Source: Prevotellaceae bacterium (GTDB lineage Bacteria > Bacteroidota > Bacteroidia > Bacteroidales > UBA932). Taken from it: 8,005 bases of DNA. Positions 1 through 6,259 of the stretch are shown one piece after another; position 1 is the stretch's first letter, and each line of letters starts with the position of its first letter. A model generated the notes under the pieces. That model was not told where the DNA came from. It saw nothing but the letters and a program-made list of their open reading frames with translations, and did not search any database. Both the position numbers and the translations under genes were made by a program. The DNA is taken from NCBI GenBank assembly GCA_031267855.1, contig JAIRYH010000014.1, forward strand, positions 1 through 8,005. The letters are read 5' to 3'.

Positions 1-139
1 CACCTCGAATTTCACACCCTGCCGTACAGGATTTGTGAAAAATGCTACCCCATATTCAAAGAAAAGTGAAAAGTGAAGAACTAAAAGTTGGCCGGCGCCA
101 TGGTGCGCATGTCGCAGTGCTTAATCGGGGCGGCAATGT
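1..139. other. Spacer downstream of ilvC
   Basis: I see no gene here. Besides the heptamer tract, 11-39 can fold as an imperfect hairpin: TTCACA (11-16) with TGTGAA (34-39), and CCTG (18-21) with CAGG (27-30) around a five-base loop. The GC-rich stretch GGCCGGCGCC at 90-99 contains the palindrome GGCGCC. No clear intrinsic terminator for ilvC is visible, because the hairpin lacks a T-run on the minus strand. Confidence 0.4.
62..89 (+). repeat. Short heptamer tract downstream of ilvC
   Basis: Two exact AAAAGTG units (62-68, 69-75) are followed by degenerate AAGAACT (76-82) and AAAAGTT (83-89), all in a 7-base register. On the minus strand, the sense of ilvC, it is a T-rich run downstream of the gene. 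It includes AAGAACTAA (76-84), the reverse complement of the TTAGTTCTT found in the tract at 6260-6336. Confidence 0.6.
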
Positions 140-1186
140 TCAATTGTTTTCCGGGCGGAGCTTGCGTACTGCCGCGCCGGTGCGCCACATTTCGCTGTTG
201 CGGAGTTCTGCCAGCTCGGCTTCCAGTTTTTCGCGGTAGTCGGGTTTGGCGTTCGTGTCGATGGAACGTTGCGCTTCGTTGCCGCTGGCTACTTCGCGGT
301 AAAGTTTCTGGAATACCGGCCTGGCGGCGTCGCGGAAGTGTCCCATCCAGTCGAGCGCGCCGCGCTGGGCGGTGGTGGAGCAGTTGGCATACATCCAGTC
401 CATGCCTTTTTCGGCAAAGAGCGGCATCAGCGACTGGGTCAATTCTTCCACCGTTTCGTTGAAGGCTTCGGAGGGCGTGTGCCCGTTTTCGCGCAGGACT
501 TCGTATTGCGCCAGCAGGATGCCCTGAATGGCGCCCATCAGCGTGCCGCGCTCGCCGGTGAGGTCGGAGAAGACTTCGCGCCTGAAATCGGTTTCGAATA
601 AATAGCCGGAACCGACACCGATGCCCAGCGCCATCACGCGGTCGCGGGCTTTTCCGGTGGCGTCCTGAAATACGGCATAGCTGGAGTTCAGGCCGCGTCC
701 TTCCAGGAACATCCGGCGCAGTGACGTGCCCGAGCCTTTCGGCGCCACCAGGATAACGTCAATGCCGGGAGGCGGAACGATGCCCGTCCGTTCCCTGTAG
801 GTGATGCCGAAGCCATGCGAGAAGTAGAGGGCTTTTCCGGCGGTGAGGTGCGGTTTGATGCGCGGCCATACTTCAATCTGGGCGGCGTCGGAGAGGAGGT
901 ACTGCACGATGGTTCCTTTTGCCGCCGCTTCTTCGATATCGAAAAGCGTGCTGTCCGGCACCCAGCCGTCGGCAACGGCTTTGTCCCATGTTTTGCCGCC
1001 TTTGCGTTGCCCGACAATCACGTTAAAGCCGTTGTCGCGCAGGTTCAGCGATTGCCCGGGACCCTGCACTCCGTAGCCGAGAACGGCTATCGTTTCATTT
1101 TTCAAAAAATCCCTTGCCCGTGCCAAGGGAAACTCTTCGCGGGTAACGACCTTTTCGTCTGTCCCGCCAAAATTCATTAGTGCCAT
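140..1186 (-). CDS. ilvC: Ketol-acid reductoisomerase (NADP+), class I
   Basis: This enzyme isomerises and reduces 2-acetolactate or 2-aceto-2-hydroxybutyrate to the dihydroxy acid, the second shared step of valine, leucine and isoleucine synthesis, in the cytoplasm with Mg2+ and NADPH. The 348-residue product has a Rossmann dinucleotide motif near residues 36-45 (LGYGVQGPGQ) followed by GQRKGGK, which probably binds the NADPH phosphate. Expected active-site residues are visible: H124 in SHG, K150 in APKGSG, metal ligands D208 and E212 in DLTGERG, E244 and E248 in NETVEEL, and S270 in NCSTTAQRG. The C-terminus KLRPENN is typical of Bacteroidota homologues as I recall them. I chose the ATG at 1184-1186 (MALMNFGG), which gives the usual short length; an in-frame TTG further up would add 35 residues that do not look like this family. 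No other ilv or leu gene is in the window, so it appears to be transcribed alone, at least at its 3' side. Confidence 0.97.
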   Translation of the reverse strand: MALMNFGGTDEKVVTREEFPLARARDFLKNETIAVLGYGVQGPGQSLNLRDNGFNVIVGQRKGGKTWDKAVADGWVPDSTLFDIEEAAAKGTIVQYLLSDAAQIEVWPRIKPHLTAGKALYFSHGFGITYRERTGIVPPPGIDVILVAPKGSGTSLRRMFLEGRGLNSSYAVFQDATGKARDRVMALGIGVGSGYLFETDFRREVFSDLTGERGTLMGAIQGILLAQYEVLRENGHTPSEAFNETVEELTQSLMPLFAEKGMDWMYANCSTTAQRGALDWMGHFRDAARPVFQKLYREVASGNEAQRSIDTNAKPDYREKLEAELAELRNSEMWRTGAAVRKLRPENN

Positions 1187-1354
1187 AGTCTTTATAGTGT
1201 GTTGATGTGATTCATTAGCTAAGGGATGTTGTGCCGCTTCATCTTCCGCCGGATCCGGGGTTTGTTTGGAGGCGTGCGGCAGTATTGCCAAAGGAAGCAG
1301 AACGTATGTTCCGATCTTTATTGTATTTTACTTTCATGCTTTTACTATTTCCCG

Positions 1355-1362
1355 CAAATATA
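1355..1362 (-). promoter_or_regulatory. Candidate -7 box upstream of ilvC
   Basis: Read on the minus strand this is TATATTTG, a full match to the Bacteroidota -7 consensus TAnnTTTG. I see no good TTTG element at the expected 19-21 base spacing; the nearest CAAA on the plus strand, at 1390-1393, is about 27 bases away. If used, transcription would start near 1348 and ilvC would have a leader of about 160 bases. This is inferred from consensus matching only. Confidence 0.4.
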
Positions 1363-1363
1363 C

Positions 1364-1405
1364 ATGAAAATTTTTAATTTATATCCCGGCAAATAAAAAT
1401 TTCAT
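1364..1405. repeat. AT-rich inverted repeat in the ilvC-sdhC spacer
   Basis: The left arm at 1364-1380 (ATGAAAATTTTTAATTT) pairs with the right arm at 1391-1405 (AAATAAAAATTTCAT) over 15 base pairs with two single-A bulges, enclosing a 10-base loop ATATCCCGGC. It lies immediately upstream of the candidate ilvC -7 box and could be an operator or simply AT-rich DNA. No T-run follows it that would suggest a terminator. Confidence 0.35.
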
Positions 1406-1493
1406 ACAAAATTTATAGTAGAAATATCGTGAGGGATGCAGGTAATTTTTAACTTCTAAAACATTTTCCTGCGGAAGTGTGAAAAATTTCGAC

Positions 1494-1501
1494 TATATTT
1501 G
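1494..1501 (+). promoter_or_regulatory. Candidate -7 box of sdhC
   Basis: TATATTTG matches the Bacteroidota -7 consensus TAnnTTTG exactly and lies 28 bases before the chosen sdhC start, implying a leader of about 20 bases. No clear -33 TTTG is seen. Its position inside the longer reading frame that begins at 1479 is one reason to start sdhC at 1530. Confidence 0.55.
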
Positions 1502-1529
1502 CAGACAATTTTCAAGTGATTTTTTAAAT

Positions 1530-2192
1530 ATGGCAAATTTTTTCACCTCTTCTATTGGAAAAAAGCTCATCATGAGCATTAGCGGTTTCTTTTTAATGGT
1601 GTTTTTGGTCGTGCACCTTGGCGCAAACCTTGTTTCGCTTTTCGGCGCCGAGCATTACAATGCCGTATGTCATTTCATGGACACCAATATCGTGATACAA
1701 ATCATGGTGCCGGTGCTGGCGCTGGGTTTTGCGGTGCATATATTTTATGCCTCTTTCCTGACGATTACCAACCGGTGCGCACGCGGCAGCGAACGCTATG
1801 CGGAGGGAAACCGGGGAAAAGCGTCGTCGTGGGCGGCGCGCAATATGTTTGTATTGGGCGCCGTTGTGCTGGGTTTTCTGGGGATGCACCTTTATCATTT
1901 CTGGGCTAAAATGCAGCTGCAGCATTTCATCGGCGGTGTGGCGGCGGATAATCCGTATGAACTGGTTACCGGATTATTCCGCGACCCGCTGTATGCCGCC
2001 ATTTATCTTGTATGGATCGGGGCATTGTGGTTCCATCTTACACACGGCTTCTGGAGCGCGTTTCAAACAACGGGGCTGAATAATAAAAAATGGCTGCCGC
2101 GCCTTAAGGTTATTGCCAAACTTTATGCGACCCTCATCGCCCTCGGTTTTGCAGTCATTCCGCTTTTCTTTTTACTGGGATTCGATAAATAG
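1530..2192 (+). CDS. sdhC: Succinate dehydrogenase/fumarate reductase cytochrome b subunit (b558 type)
   Basis: This is the membrane anchor of the respiratory complex that interconverts succinate and fumarate; it carries dihaem b and exchanges electrons with (mena)quinone, while SdhA and SdhB sit on it in the cytoplasm. The 220-residue product has five hydrophobic segments at about 12-35, 53-77, 103-125, 152-172 and 195-217, as in the single-subunit Wolinella/Bacillus-type anchors. Histidines placed to ligate haem are H29 (VVHLGANL), H70, H120 or H123 (MHLYHFW) and H169 or H172 (HLTHGFW). The start MANFFTSSIGKK is the usual family N-terminus; the ATG at 1479 would add 17 residues and precede the likely promoter. 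In Bacteroidota I would expect sdhA and sdhB directly downstream. Here a terminator and a convergent ABC transporter follow, so the catalytic subunits must be elsewhere. Confidence 0.94.
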   Translation: MANFFTSSIGKKLIMSISGFFLMVFLVVHLGANLVSLFGAEHYNAVCHFMDTNIVIQIMVPVLALGFAVHIFYASFLTITNRCARGSERYAEGNRGKASSWAARNMFVLGAVVLGFLGMHLYHFWAKMQLQHFIGGVAADNPYELVTGLFRDPLYAAIYLVWIGALWFHLTHGFWSAFQTTGLNNKKWLPRLKVIAKLYATLIALGFAVIPLFFLLGFDK

Positions 2193-2200
2193 ACAGTGTG

Positions 2201-2235
2201 GCGGGGGGGATTTATAAAATGCTCCCGCATTTTTT
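2201..2235 (+). terminator. Intrinsic terminator downstream of sdhC
   Basis: GCGGGGG at 2201-2207 pairs with CTCCCGC at 2222-2228 (seven pairs, one G-U) around a 14-base loop, followed by ATTTTTTG. It begins eight bases after the sdhC stop. On the minus strand the hairpin has no T-run, so it probably acts only on plus-strand transcripts. It implies sdhC is transcribed as a single gene. Confidence 0.75.
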
Positions 2236-2287
2236 GTCCCGGTTTCTTTCATTGTCCATGTTTGGATATTCGGGCAGGCTAATTTAA

Positions 2288-3325
2288 TCAACCCGCCGGT
2301 ATCGTCGGCGGATGCATGACGATGTGCCTGCCCAGGTCATAGAACGAAGCGAACCGGTGTTCTTCTCCGGCAAAGCAGTAGGTGATGGAGGTTTCCGCCT
2401 TTTTTATCTGCAGTGTGATTTTTGGAATATTTTCGCGCGGAACGTGGGGATTCAACAGGCAACCGTAGCCCCACCGCGCTAAGGCATGCCGTATTTGCTG
2501 GGGGTCGTTTTTTGTGTACACGGCTACTTCGCCATAGGACATGTCTTCAGGTCTGATGTCGCCGGTAAATGCGTTGTACGCTAAATGCGTTCCGTTGAAT
2601 AATTCCTTAATTGCCCGTTGGATGTCGTAATCTTCCGGCGCGCCTTCATAGACGGTAGCCGAAGAGATCAACCATAATTTATCGGCGGTGCGGGTGGCGA
2701 GTGAAATGTCGTGCGTCGAATAAATAATCGTCTTATTCTGGTTGTGCGCCAGGCGCCGCAGCAACGACAGTGTTTCATATTTATTAGGCAGGTCAAGGTA
2801 GGCGGTAGGTTCATCGAAGAGTACGACAGGGGTATCCTGCACCAAAGTACGGGCAATCATTACCCGCTGGCGCTCTCCGTCGCTCAGGGTATTTACATTG
2901 CGCCATGCCATTGCGCGCAAGCCGACAAGTTCCAGTGCATCCAGCACGTGATATTTGTCTTCTTCGCTCAAACGTCCCATCCTGCCGGTATAGGGATAGC
3001 GTCCCATAGCTGCCAAATCAAATACTTTCAAGTAGGGAACGGCAATCGTTTCGGTTGATACGAAGCTGATGGTTTTTGCCAGTTCGTTACGCGAATAGTC
3101 CGAGAGCGGCTTTTCGCACAGCATTATTTTTCCTTCAATCGGTTTTTGCAGACCGGCAAGGGTGCGCAGCAGCGTACTCTTGCCGGCGCCGTTCAAACCG
3201 ACCAATGCCAACAGTTCATTGCTTTCGGTCGAAAGAAACATGTAGCGGGAAATAGAACCGTTGTAGCCGCTCGAACGCCGCCGGTAGCCTATCATCAACT
3301 TTTGTATGTCAATTGTTTTTTTCAT
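2288..3325 (-). CDS. ABC transporter ATP-binding protein, iron-chelate/haem/cobalamin importer type
   Basis: This is the ATPase that powers the importer whose membrane subunit is encoded just upstream. In its 345 residues the ABC motifs occur in order: Walker A GLNGAGKST at 43-51, signature LSDGE at 147-151, Walker B VVLFDE at 167-172, D-loop AYLD at 175-178 and switch H205 in STHD. The Q-loop position, around FVSTE at 88-92, lacks the usual glutamine. After the roughly 240-residue ATPase domain comes an extension of about 100 residues (245-345) that resembles, from memory, extensions on FecE/BtuD-like ATPases of Bacteroidota. Its ATG overlaps the permease stop by one base (TGATG), so translation is probably coupled. 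The family (FepC, FecE, HmuV, BtuD) serves ferric siderophores, haem or vitamin B12; the substrate cannot be chosen here, so I give no symbol. Confidence 0.93.
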   Translation of the reverse strand: MKKTIDIQKLMIGYRRRSSGYNGSISRYMFLSTESNELLALVGLNGAGKSTLLRTLAGLQKPIEGKIMLCEKPLSDYSRNELAKTISFVSTETIAVPYLKVFDLAAMGRYPYTGRMGRLSEEDKYHVLDALELVGLRAMAWRNVNTLSDGERQRVMIARTLVQDTPVVLFDEPTAYLDLPNKYETLSLLRRLAHNQNKTIIYSTHDISLATRTADKLWLISSATVYEGAPEDYDIQRAIKELFNGTHLAYNAFTGDIRPEDMSYGEVAVYTKNDPQQIRHALARWGYGCLLNPHVPRENIPKITLQIKKAETSITYCFAGEEHRFASFYDLGRHIVMHPPTIPAG

Positions 3326-4356
3326 CAGTAACTACGCTGGTGGCGGAAAATAATAGTCATAACCACAGGAATGCCCATGAGGGCTGTTACGGTGTTAATC
3401 GGCAAAACAGTGCCGGTTCCGGGCAGTTGCGAGATCACATCGCACAGGAGCATTGTGCACGTACCCATCAAAATGGAGGCGGGAATCAAAATATTGTGGT
3501 TGGCATTGCGGAATGTCATGCGTGCCACATGCGGGACGGCTATCCCTATAAAACCGATAGGGCCGCAAAAGGCGGTAGCCGTGCCGGCGAGCAGTCCTGC
3601 GCTGATGAAGATAACGGCACGGGCGCGGCGCACATTCATGCCGATGCTTTGGGCGTATGTGTCGCCGGGCAGCAGGGCATTCAGGTTTTTTGTAGAAAAA
3701 ATCGCCAGCAGTAATCCGGCAGATACGGCGATTAGCAGTAACGACAATTGCTGCGGCGATACATTACTGAAACTTCCCATTGTCCACACTACATATGTTT
3801 TCAGGGCGGAGGCAGAGCTGAAGTATTGTAAAATACCCACTATTGCCGAAGCGGCGCCGCCAATCATGATTCCGAAGATTAAAATGGTCATGCTATTGCG
3901 CAGGCGTATCGAAGCCGACAGGATGCATCCCAGTATCATCATGGCGCCCGTCCATCCTGCCGCCGCCACACCGAAGTCTTTCAGCCAAAGCAGGACGCCT
4001 GATATTGCCAGCGAGCCCGTCCCAAGTACGAACAGCGCCACGCCCAAACCCGCGCCGGAACTAATGCCCAGCACATAAGGGTCGGCTAACGGATTGCGAA
4101 AAACCGTTTGCATTTGCAGCCCGCTTACGGCTAAGGCCATCCCTACCAACGCTGCTACGATGGCTTTCGGAATCCTGAAATATAGAATAATTTGCCCGGT
4201 GGCTGTATCCGGATTTGCGCCACTGCTTAAAGCCATCCACACTTCTTTTGCGGGAATACTCACCGATCCTAAAAAAATATCGGCAAAGAACAGGACAAGG
4301 GACAGTAACGCAAGCGCCGAAAATAGTATTACGTATTTTTGTGTAGGTTTTTTCAT
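3325..4356 (-). CDS. FecCD/BtuC-family ABC transporter permease
   Basis: This is the inner-membrane permease of an importer for an iron chelate, haem or cobalamin-type compound, acting as a dimer with the downstream ATPase. The 343-residue length is normal for the family. It is hydrophobic throughout, compatible with about ten membrane helices. Hallmarks are [18 protein letters not shown] at 86-103, the ATPase-coupling stretch [16 protein letters not shown] at 264-279, and a C-terminal [22 protein letters not shown] segment from about 311. I chose the ATG at 4354-4356 (MKKPTQKY) because a charged start followed by a first helix is typical and a -7 box lies just upstream. The open frame reaches back to 4713, but that part overlaps tpiA. 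A periplasmic substrate-binding protein gene, often found beside such pairs, is absent from the operon. Confidence 0.94.
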   Translation of the reverse strand: MKKPTQKYVILFSALALLSLVLFFADIFLGSVSIPAKEVWMALSSGANPDTATGQIILYFRIPKAIVAALVGMALAVSGLQMQTVFRNPLADPYVLGISSGAGLGVALFVLGTGSLAISGVLLWLKDFGVAAAGWTGAMMILGCILSASIRLRNSMTILIFGIMIGGAASAIVGILQYFSSASALKTYVVWTMGSFSNVSPQQLSLLLIAVSAGLLLAIFSTKNLNALLPGDTYAQSIGMNVRRARAVIFISAGLLAGTATAFCGPIGFIGIAVPHVARMTFRNANHNILIPASILMGTCTMLLCDVISQLPGTGTVLPINTVTALMGIPVVMTIIFRHQRSY

Positions 4357-4367
4357 AAAAGCAGGTG

Positions 4368-4375
4368 CAAAGATA
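4368..4375 (-). promoter_or_regulatory. Candidate -7 box of the permease-ATPase operon
   Basis: On the minus strand this is TATCTTTG, a full match to TAnnTTTG. It lies only 11 bases before the permease ATG, so the mRNA would have a leader of about 5-7 bases or be nearly leaderless. No clear -33 TTTG is visible; the expected place for it overlaps the tpiA -7 box. Confidence 0.5.
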
Positions 4376-4388
4376 CATATTTTTTTCG

Positions 4389-4396
4389 TACATTTG
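4389..4396 (+). promoter_or_regulatory. Candidate -7 box of tpiA
   Basis: TACATTTG matches TAnnTTTG exactly, 29 bases before the tpiA ATG. The predicted leader of about 24 bases is very A-rich with no Shine-Dalgarno sequence, which is usual for Bacteroidota genes. The -33 position would fall on the permease -7 box. Confidence 0.55.
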
Positions 4397-4425
4397 CGCA
4401 TAAAAAAATAAAAAACAGAAACATT

Positions 4426-5178
4426 ATGCAGAAGAAAATTGTAGCGGGAAACTGGAAAATGAACACCACCTATCAGGAAGGGGAAACGTTGGCAAAGGCT
4501 ATTGCCGCAAAGAAAAATGAAACGCCCGGCGATGTATTGCTCATTGTAGCGCCGCCGTTTACGCACCTTTGTTGCCTCACGGGACCATTGCGGGACGCGG
4601 GTATCGGAGTGGCGGCACAAAATTGTGCTGCGGAAGAAAAAGGCGCTTACACCGGTGAAGTATCGGCAAAAATGCTGGCTTCGATTGACGTGGAGTATTG
4701 TATTATCGGTCATTCGGAACGCCGCGAGTACTATGGCGAAACCAATGGGATTTTATTCAAGAAAGTGCAACAGGCGCTGGCTGCCGGTCTGTGTCCTATT
4801 TTTTGCGTGGGTGAAGTATTGGCAGAACGCGAAGCCAATCGCCACTTTGAAACGGTCAGGCAACAACTGGAGGAAGTGATTTTGAAATTAACGCCTGCCG
4901 ATTTTGCAAAAATAATTATTGCTTACGAGCCGGTATGGGCAATAGGAACCGGGAAAACGGCAACTTCAGGGCAGGCACAGGAAATGCATGCGCATATTCG
5001 CAATGTGCTGGCGGGTAAATTCGGCGATGCGGCAAAAGATACCGCAATCCTGTACGGCGGGAGTTGCAAGCCCTCGAATGCAAAAGAACTGTTTGCCCAA
5101 CCCGATGTAGCCGGCGGATTGATTGGCGGCGCATCGCTCGTTGCCGACGAGTTCATCGCTATTGCCCGGTCGTATTAA
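4426..5178 (+). CDS. tpiA: Triosephosphate isomerase
   Basis: This enzyme interconverts dihydroxyacetone phosphate and glyceraldehyde 3-phosphate in glycolysis and gluconeogenesis, in the cytoplasm, as a dimer of (beta/alpha)8 barrels. The 250-residue product is of standard length. Catalytic residues are all present: N9 and K11 in AGNWKMN, H96 in IIGHSERR, and E168 in [14 protein letters not shown], which runs into the flexible loop 6. Phosphate-binding segments YGGSCKPSN (210-218) and GGASL (234-238) close the barrel. The start [11 protein letters not shown] is the normal N-terminus; the in-frame ATG at 4339 would add 29 residues across the promoter and is rejected. prmA follows 115 bases downstream on the same strand with no terminator between, so the two may share a transcript. 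Confidence 0.98.
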   Translation: MQKKIVAGNWKMNTTYQEGETLAKAIAAKKNETPGDVLLIVAPPFTHLCCLTGPLRDAGIGVAAQNCAAEEKGAYTGEVSAKMLASIDVEYCIIGHSERREYYGETNGILFKKVQQALAAGLCPIFCVGEVLAEREANRHFETVRQQLEEVILKLTPADFAKIIIAYEPVWAIGTGKTATSGQAQEMHAHIRNVLAGKFGDAAKDTAILYGGSCKPSNAKELFAQPDVAGGLIGGASLVADEFIAIARSY

Positions 5179-5186
5179 CAAATAGA

Positions 5187-5222
5187 GAAGTTAATGAAGT
5201 TAGAGTAGTTAATGAAGTTAGA
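5187..5222 (+). repeat. Tandem 9-base repeat, four units
   Basis: Four consecutive 9-mers follow the tpiA stop: GAAGTTAAT (5187-5195), GAAGTTAGA (5196-5204), GTAGTTAAT (5205-5213) and GAAGTTAGA (5214-5222). At the higher order this is an 18-base unit repeated twice with one mismatch. Because the period is a multiple of three, one minus-strand frame stays open through it as a Leu-Thr-Ser-rich run, which is an artefact and not a gene. Confidence 0.85.
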
Positions 5223-5237
5223 GAATAATGGATAATA

Positions 5238-5285
5238 GTCGGTGTTCTATTGTCCATTTTGTCTTTTGTCCATTTGTCTATCGTC
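5238..5285 (+). repeat. Degenerate GTC-spaced low-complexity tract before prmA
   Basis: GTC recurs at 5238, 5252, 5261, 5268, 5276 and 5283, mostly every 7-9 bases, with TTTTGTC and ATTTGTC as recurrent units. It is pyrimidine-rich and looks like a decayed heptamer repeat. It fills most of the space between the 9-mer tract and the prmA start. I see no promoter box in it. Confidence 0.5.
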
Positions 5286-5293
5286 TGTTCTCC

Positions 5294-6145
5294 ATGAATT
5301 ACATTGAGGTAAAAATAACCCTGCATCCCTGCACGGAAGCGCATCGCGAAATATTGATTGCCGAACTGGCGGAAAACGGATATGAAAGTTTTGCCGAAAC
5401 CGGAGAGGGTTTCAATGCCTACATCCCGGTTCACGACTACGATGAGCGGCGGCTGAAAATTCTTTTCTTCAGTTACCGCGAGCAGACGGGCATTTCTTAT
5501 GCCACAGAACATATCATGGAGCAAAACTGGAATGCCCAGTGGGAAGCCTGCTTTGAGCCGGTGGTAGTCGACGGACTTTGCACGGTTCGCGCGCCCTTTC
5601 ACAAAAACTTGCCGAAGACCGCCTATGAAATCGTGATGGAACCGAAGATGGCGTTTGGCACCGGACATCATCACACTACCTATCTGCTGTTGCAGGCGCT
5701 GCTGGAAATACCGCTGGAAAATTTACAGGTGCTTGACATGGGTTGCGGCACGGGCATACTGGCAATATTAGCCGCCAAATGCGGCGCGAAAAAATTTGTT
5801 GATGCCATTGATGTGAACCTGCAGGCAAAAAACAGCGCCCTTGAAAATGCCAGGCGCAACCGCGTAGCGCAGAAAATCCGCGTGCTGCTGGGCGACGCGG
5901 CATTGATACAGCGCAACAAATACCATTTGATTTTAGCCAACATCAACCGCAACATTTTAATGGAAGACATGAAAACCTATGCCATGGGCTTAAAGCCGCG
6001 CGGCGTACTGCTGGCGAGCGGCATTTACGAAAACGACGTGGATGCGGTGGCGGCCGAAGCGGCACAATACGATTTGTGTGAAATAGATCGCCGCACCCGC
6101 CATGCGTGGGCTATGGCGGCATTTCAAAAAAGAATCAGGAATTGA
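5294..6145 (+). CDS. prmA: Ribosomal protein L11 methyltransferase
   Basis: This enzyme trimethylates lysine side chains and the N-terminal amine of ribosomal protein L11, using S-adenosylmethionine. The 283-residue product has the usual two-part plan: an N-terminal L11-binding domain (about 1-90) with NWNAQWEACFEPV near 78-90, a short linker, and a Rossmann methyltransferase domain. Diagnostic motifs are PKMAFGTGHHHTT (117-129), the SAM-binding VLDMGCGTGILAI (146-158), acidic AIDVN (171-175), and LANINRNIL (214-222), which corresponds to the catalytic-loop motif. I chose the ATG at 5294 (MNYIEVKI), the standard family start. An in-frame ATG at 5228 would only add 22 residues read from the low-complexity tract. 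It is probably co-transcribed with tpiA; the 3' end faces the leucine-rich-repeat gene. Confidence 0.95.
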   Translation: MNYIEVKITLHPCTEAHREILIAELAENGYESFAETGEGFNAYIPVHDYDERRLKILFFSYREQTGISYATEHIMEQNWNAQWEACFEPVVVDGLCTVRAPFHKNLPKTAYEIVMEPKMAFGTGHHHTTYLLLQALLEIPLENLQVLDMGCGTGILAILAAKCGAKKFVDAIDVNLQAKNSALENARRNRVAQKIRVLLGDAALIQRNKYHLILANINRNILMEDMKTYAMGLKPRGVLLASGIYENDVDAVAAEAAQYDLCEIDRRTRHAWAMAAFQKRIRN

Positions 6146-6153
6146 GATTCGCG

Positions 6154-6174
6154 CAACCTTCAACCCTCAACCCT
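6154..6174 (+). repeat. Three-copy heptamer CAACCCT
   Basis: CAACCTT at 6154-6160 is followed by two exact CAACCCT units (6161-6167, 6168-6174). It starts nine bases after the prmA stop. It is short enough to arise by chance, but it belongs to a set of 7-base repeats in the spacers of this window. Confidence 0.6.
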
Positions 6175-6211
6175 GTACTACGTGCGTTGCGGCAAATGTA
6201 CAACAGTGGCT

Positions 6212-6258
6212 AAAAAAAAACGCCGGCGTCCCATCCTGTAAAAAGTGGCGCCGGCGTT
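6212..6258 (-). terminator. Strong hairpin terminator between prmA and the LRR gene
   Basis: AACGCCGGCG at 6219-6228 pairs with CGCCGGCGTT at 6249-6258 over ten bases, extendable by two pairs (T6229-G6248, C6230-G6247), leaving a loop of about 16 bases. On the minus strand the stem is followed by nine T (the A-run 6212-6220, two of which pair in the stem), so it is a textbook intrinsic terminator for the LRR operon. For plus-strand prmA transcripts the stem is followed by T-rich heptamers, so it may work in both directions. Each arm contains CGCCGGCG, itself a palindrome. Confidence 0.85.
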
Positions 6259-6259
6259 C

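Larger units (their letters stand above)
1187..1529. other. Divergent intergenic region between ilvC and sdhC
   Basis: This spacer of about 340 bases holds no gene I can support. The part next to ilvC (about 1187-1320) is mixed in composition and contains a palindrome CCGGATCCGG near 1250-1259; the middle (about 1320-1500) is AT-rich. It carries a candidate -7 box for each flanking gene (1355-1362 minus, 1494-1501 plus) and an AT-rich inverted repeat at 1364-1405. A 32-codon minus-strand ATG reading frame at 1239-1337 lies in what would be the ilvC leader. It has only one each of Ile, Val and Leu, so it does not look like a branched-chain attenuator peptide. Confidence 0.6.

Noticed and set aside
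42..462. Plus-strand open frames at the left edge
   Set aside because: They run antisense into ilvC, have Arg/Trp/Cys-rich shadow composition and no family match.
1187..1291. N-terminal extension of ilvC (35 residues from a TTG at 1291)
   Set aside because: The extension does not resemble the family N-terminus, and the ATG at 1184-1186 gives the standard 348-residue protein.
1479..1529. Earlier start for sdhC
   Set aside because: It would begin upstream of the TATATTTG box, and the family begins with MANFF-like sequence; the added 17 residues are polar and unlike an SdhC N-terminus.
1913..1922. Palindrome TGCAGCTGCA inside sdhC
   Set aside because: It lies in conserved coding sequence, is only 10 bases and has no partner elsewhere in the window.
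3316..3325. A-run just after the ATPase start codon as a phase-variation site
   Set aside because: The run is only seven bases, and Lys-rich starts are common; nothing else suggests switching.
4357..4713. N-terminal extension of the permease
   Set aside because: It overlaps the tpiA promoter and coding sequence on the opposite strand and lies upstream of the operon's likely promoter.
5228..5293. Earlier start for prmA
   Set aside because: The added residues are read from the low-complexity GTC-spaced tract; MNYIEVKI is the normal start.
5159..5674. Minus-strand open frame of 171 codons opposite prmA
   Set aside because: It is a shadow of prmA and of the 9-base repeat, with a Leu-Thr-Ser run caused by the repeat; no family resemblance.
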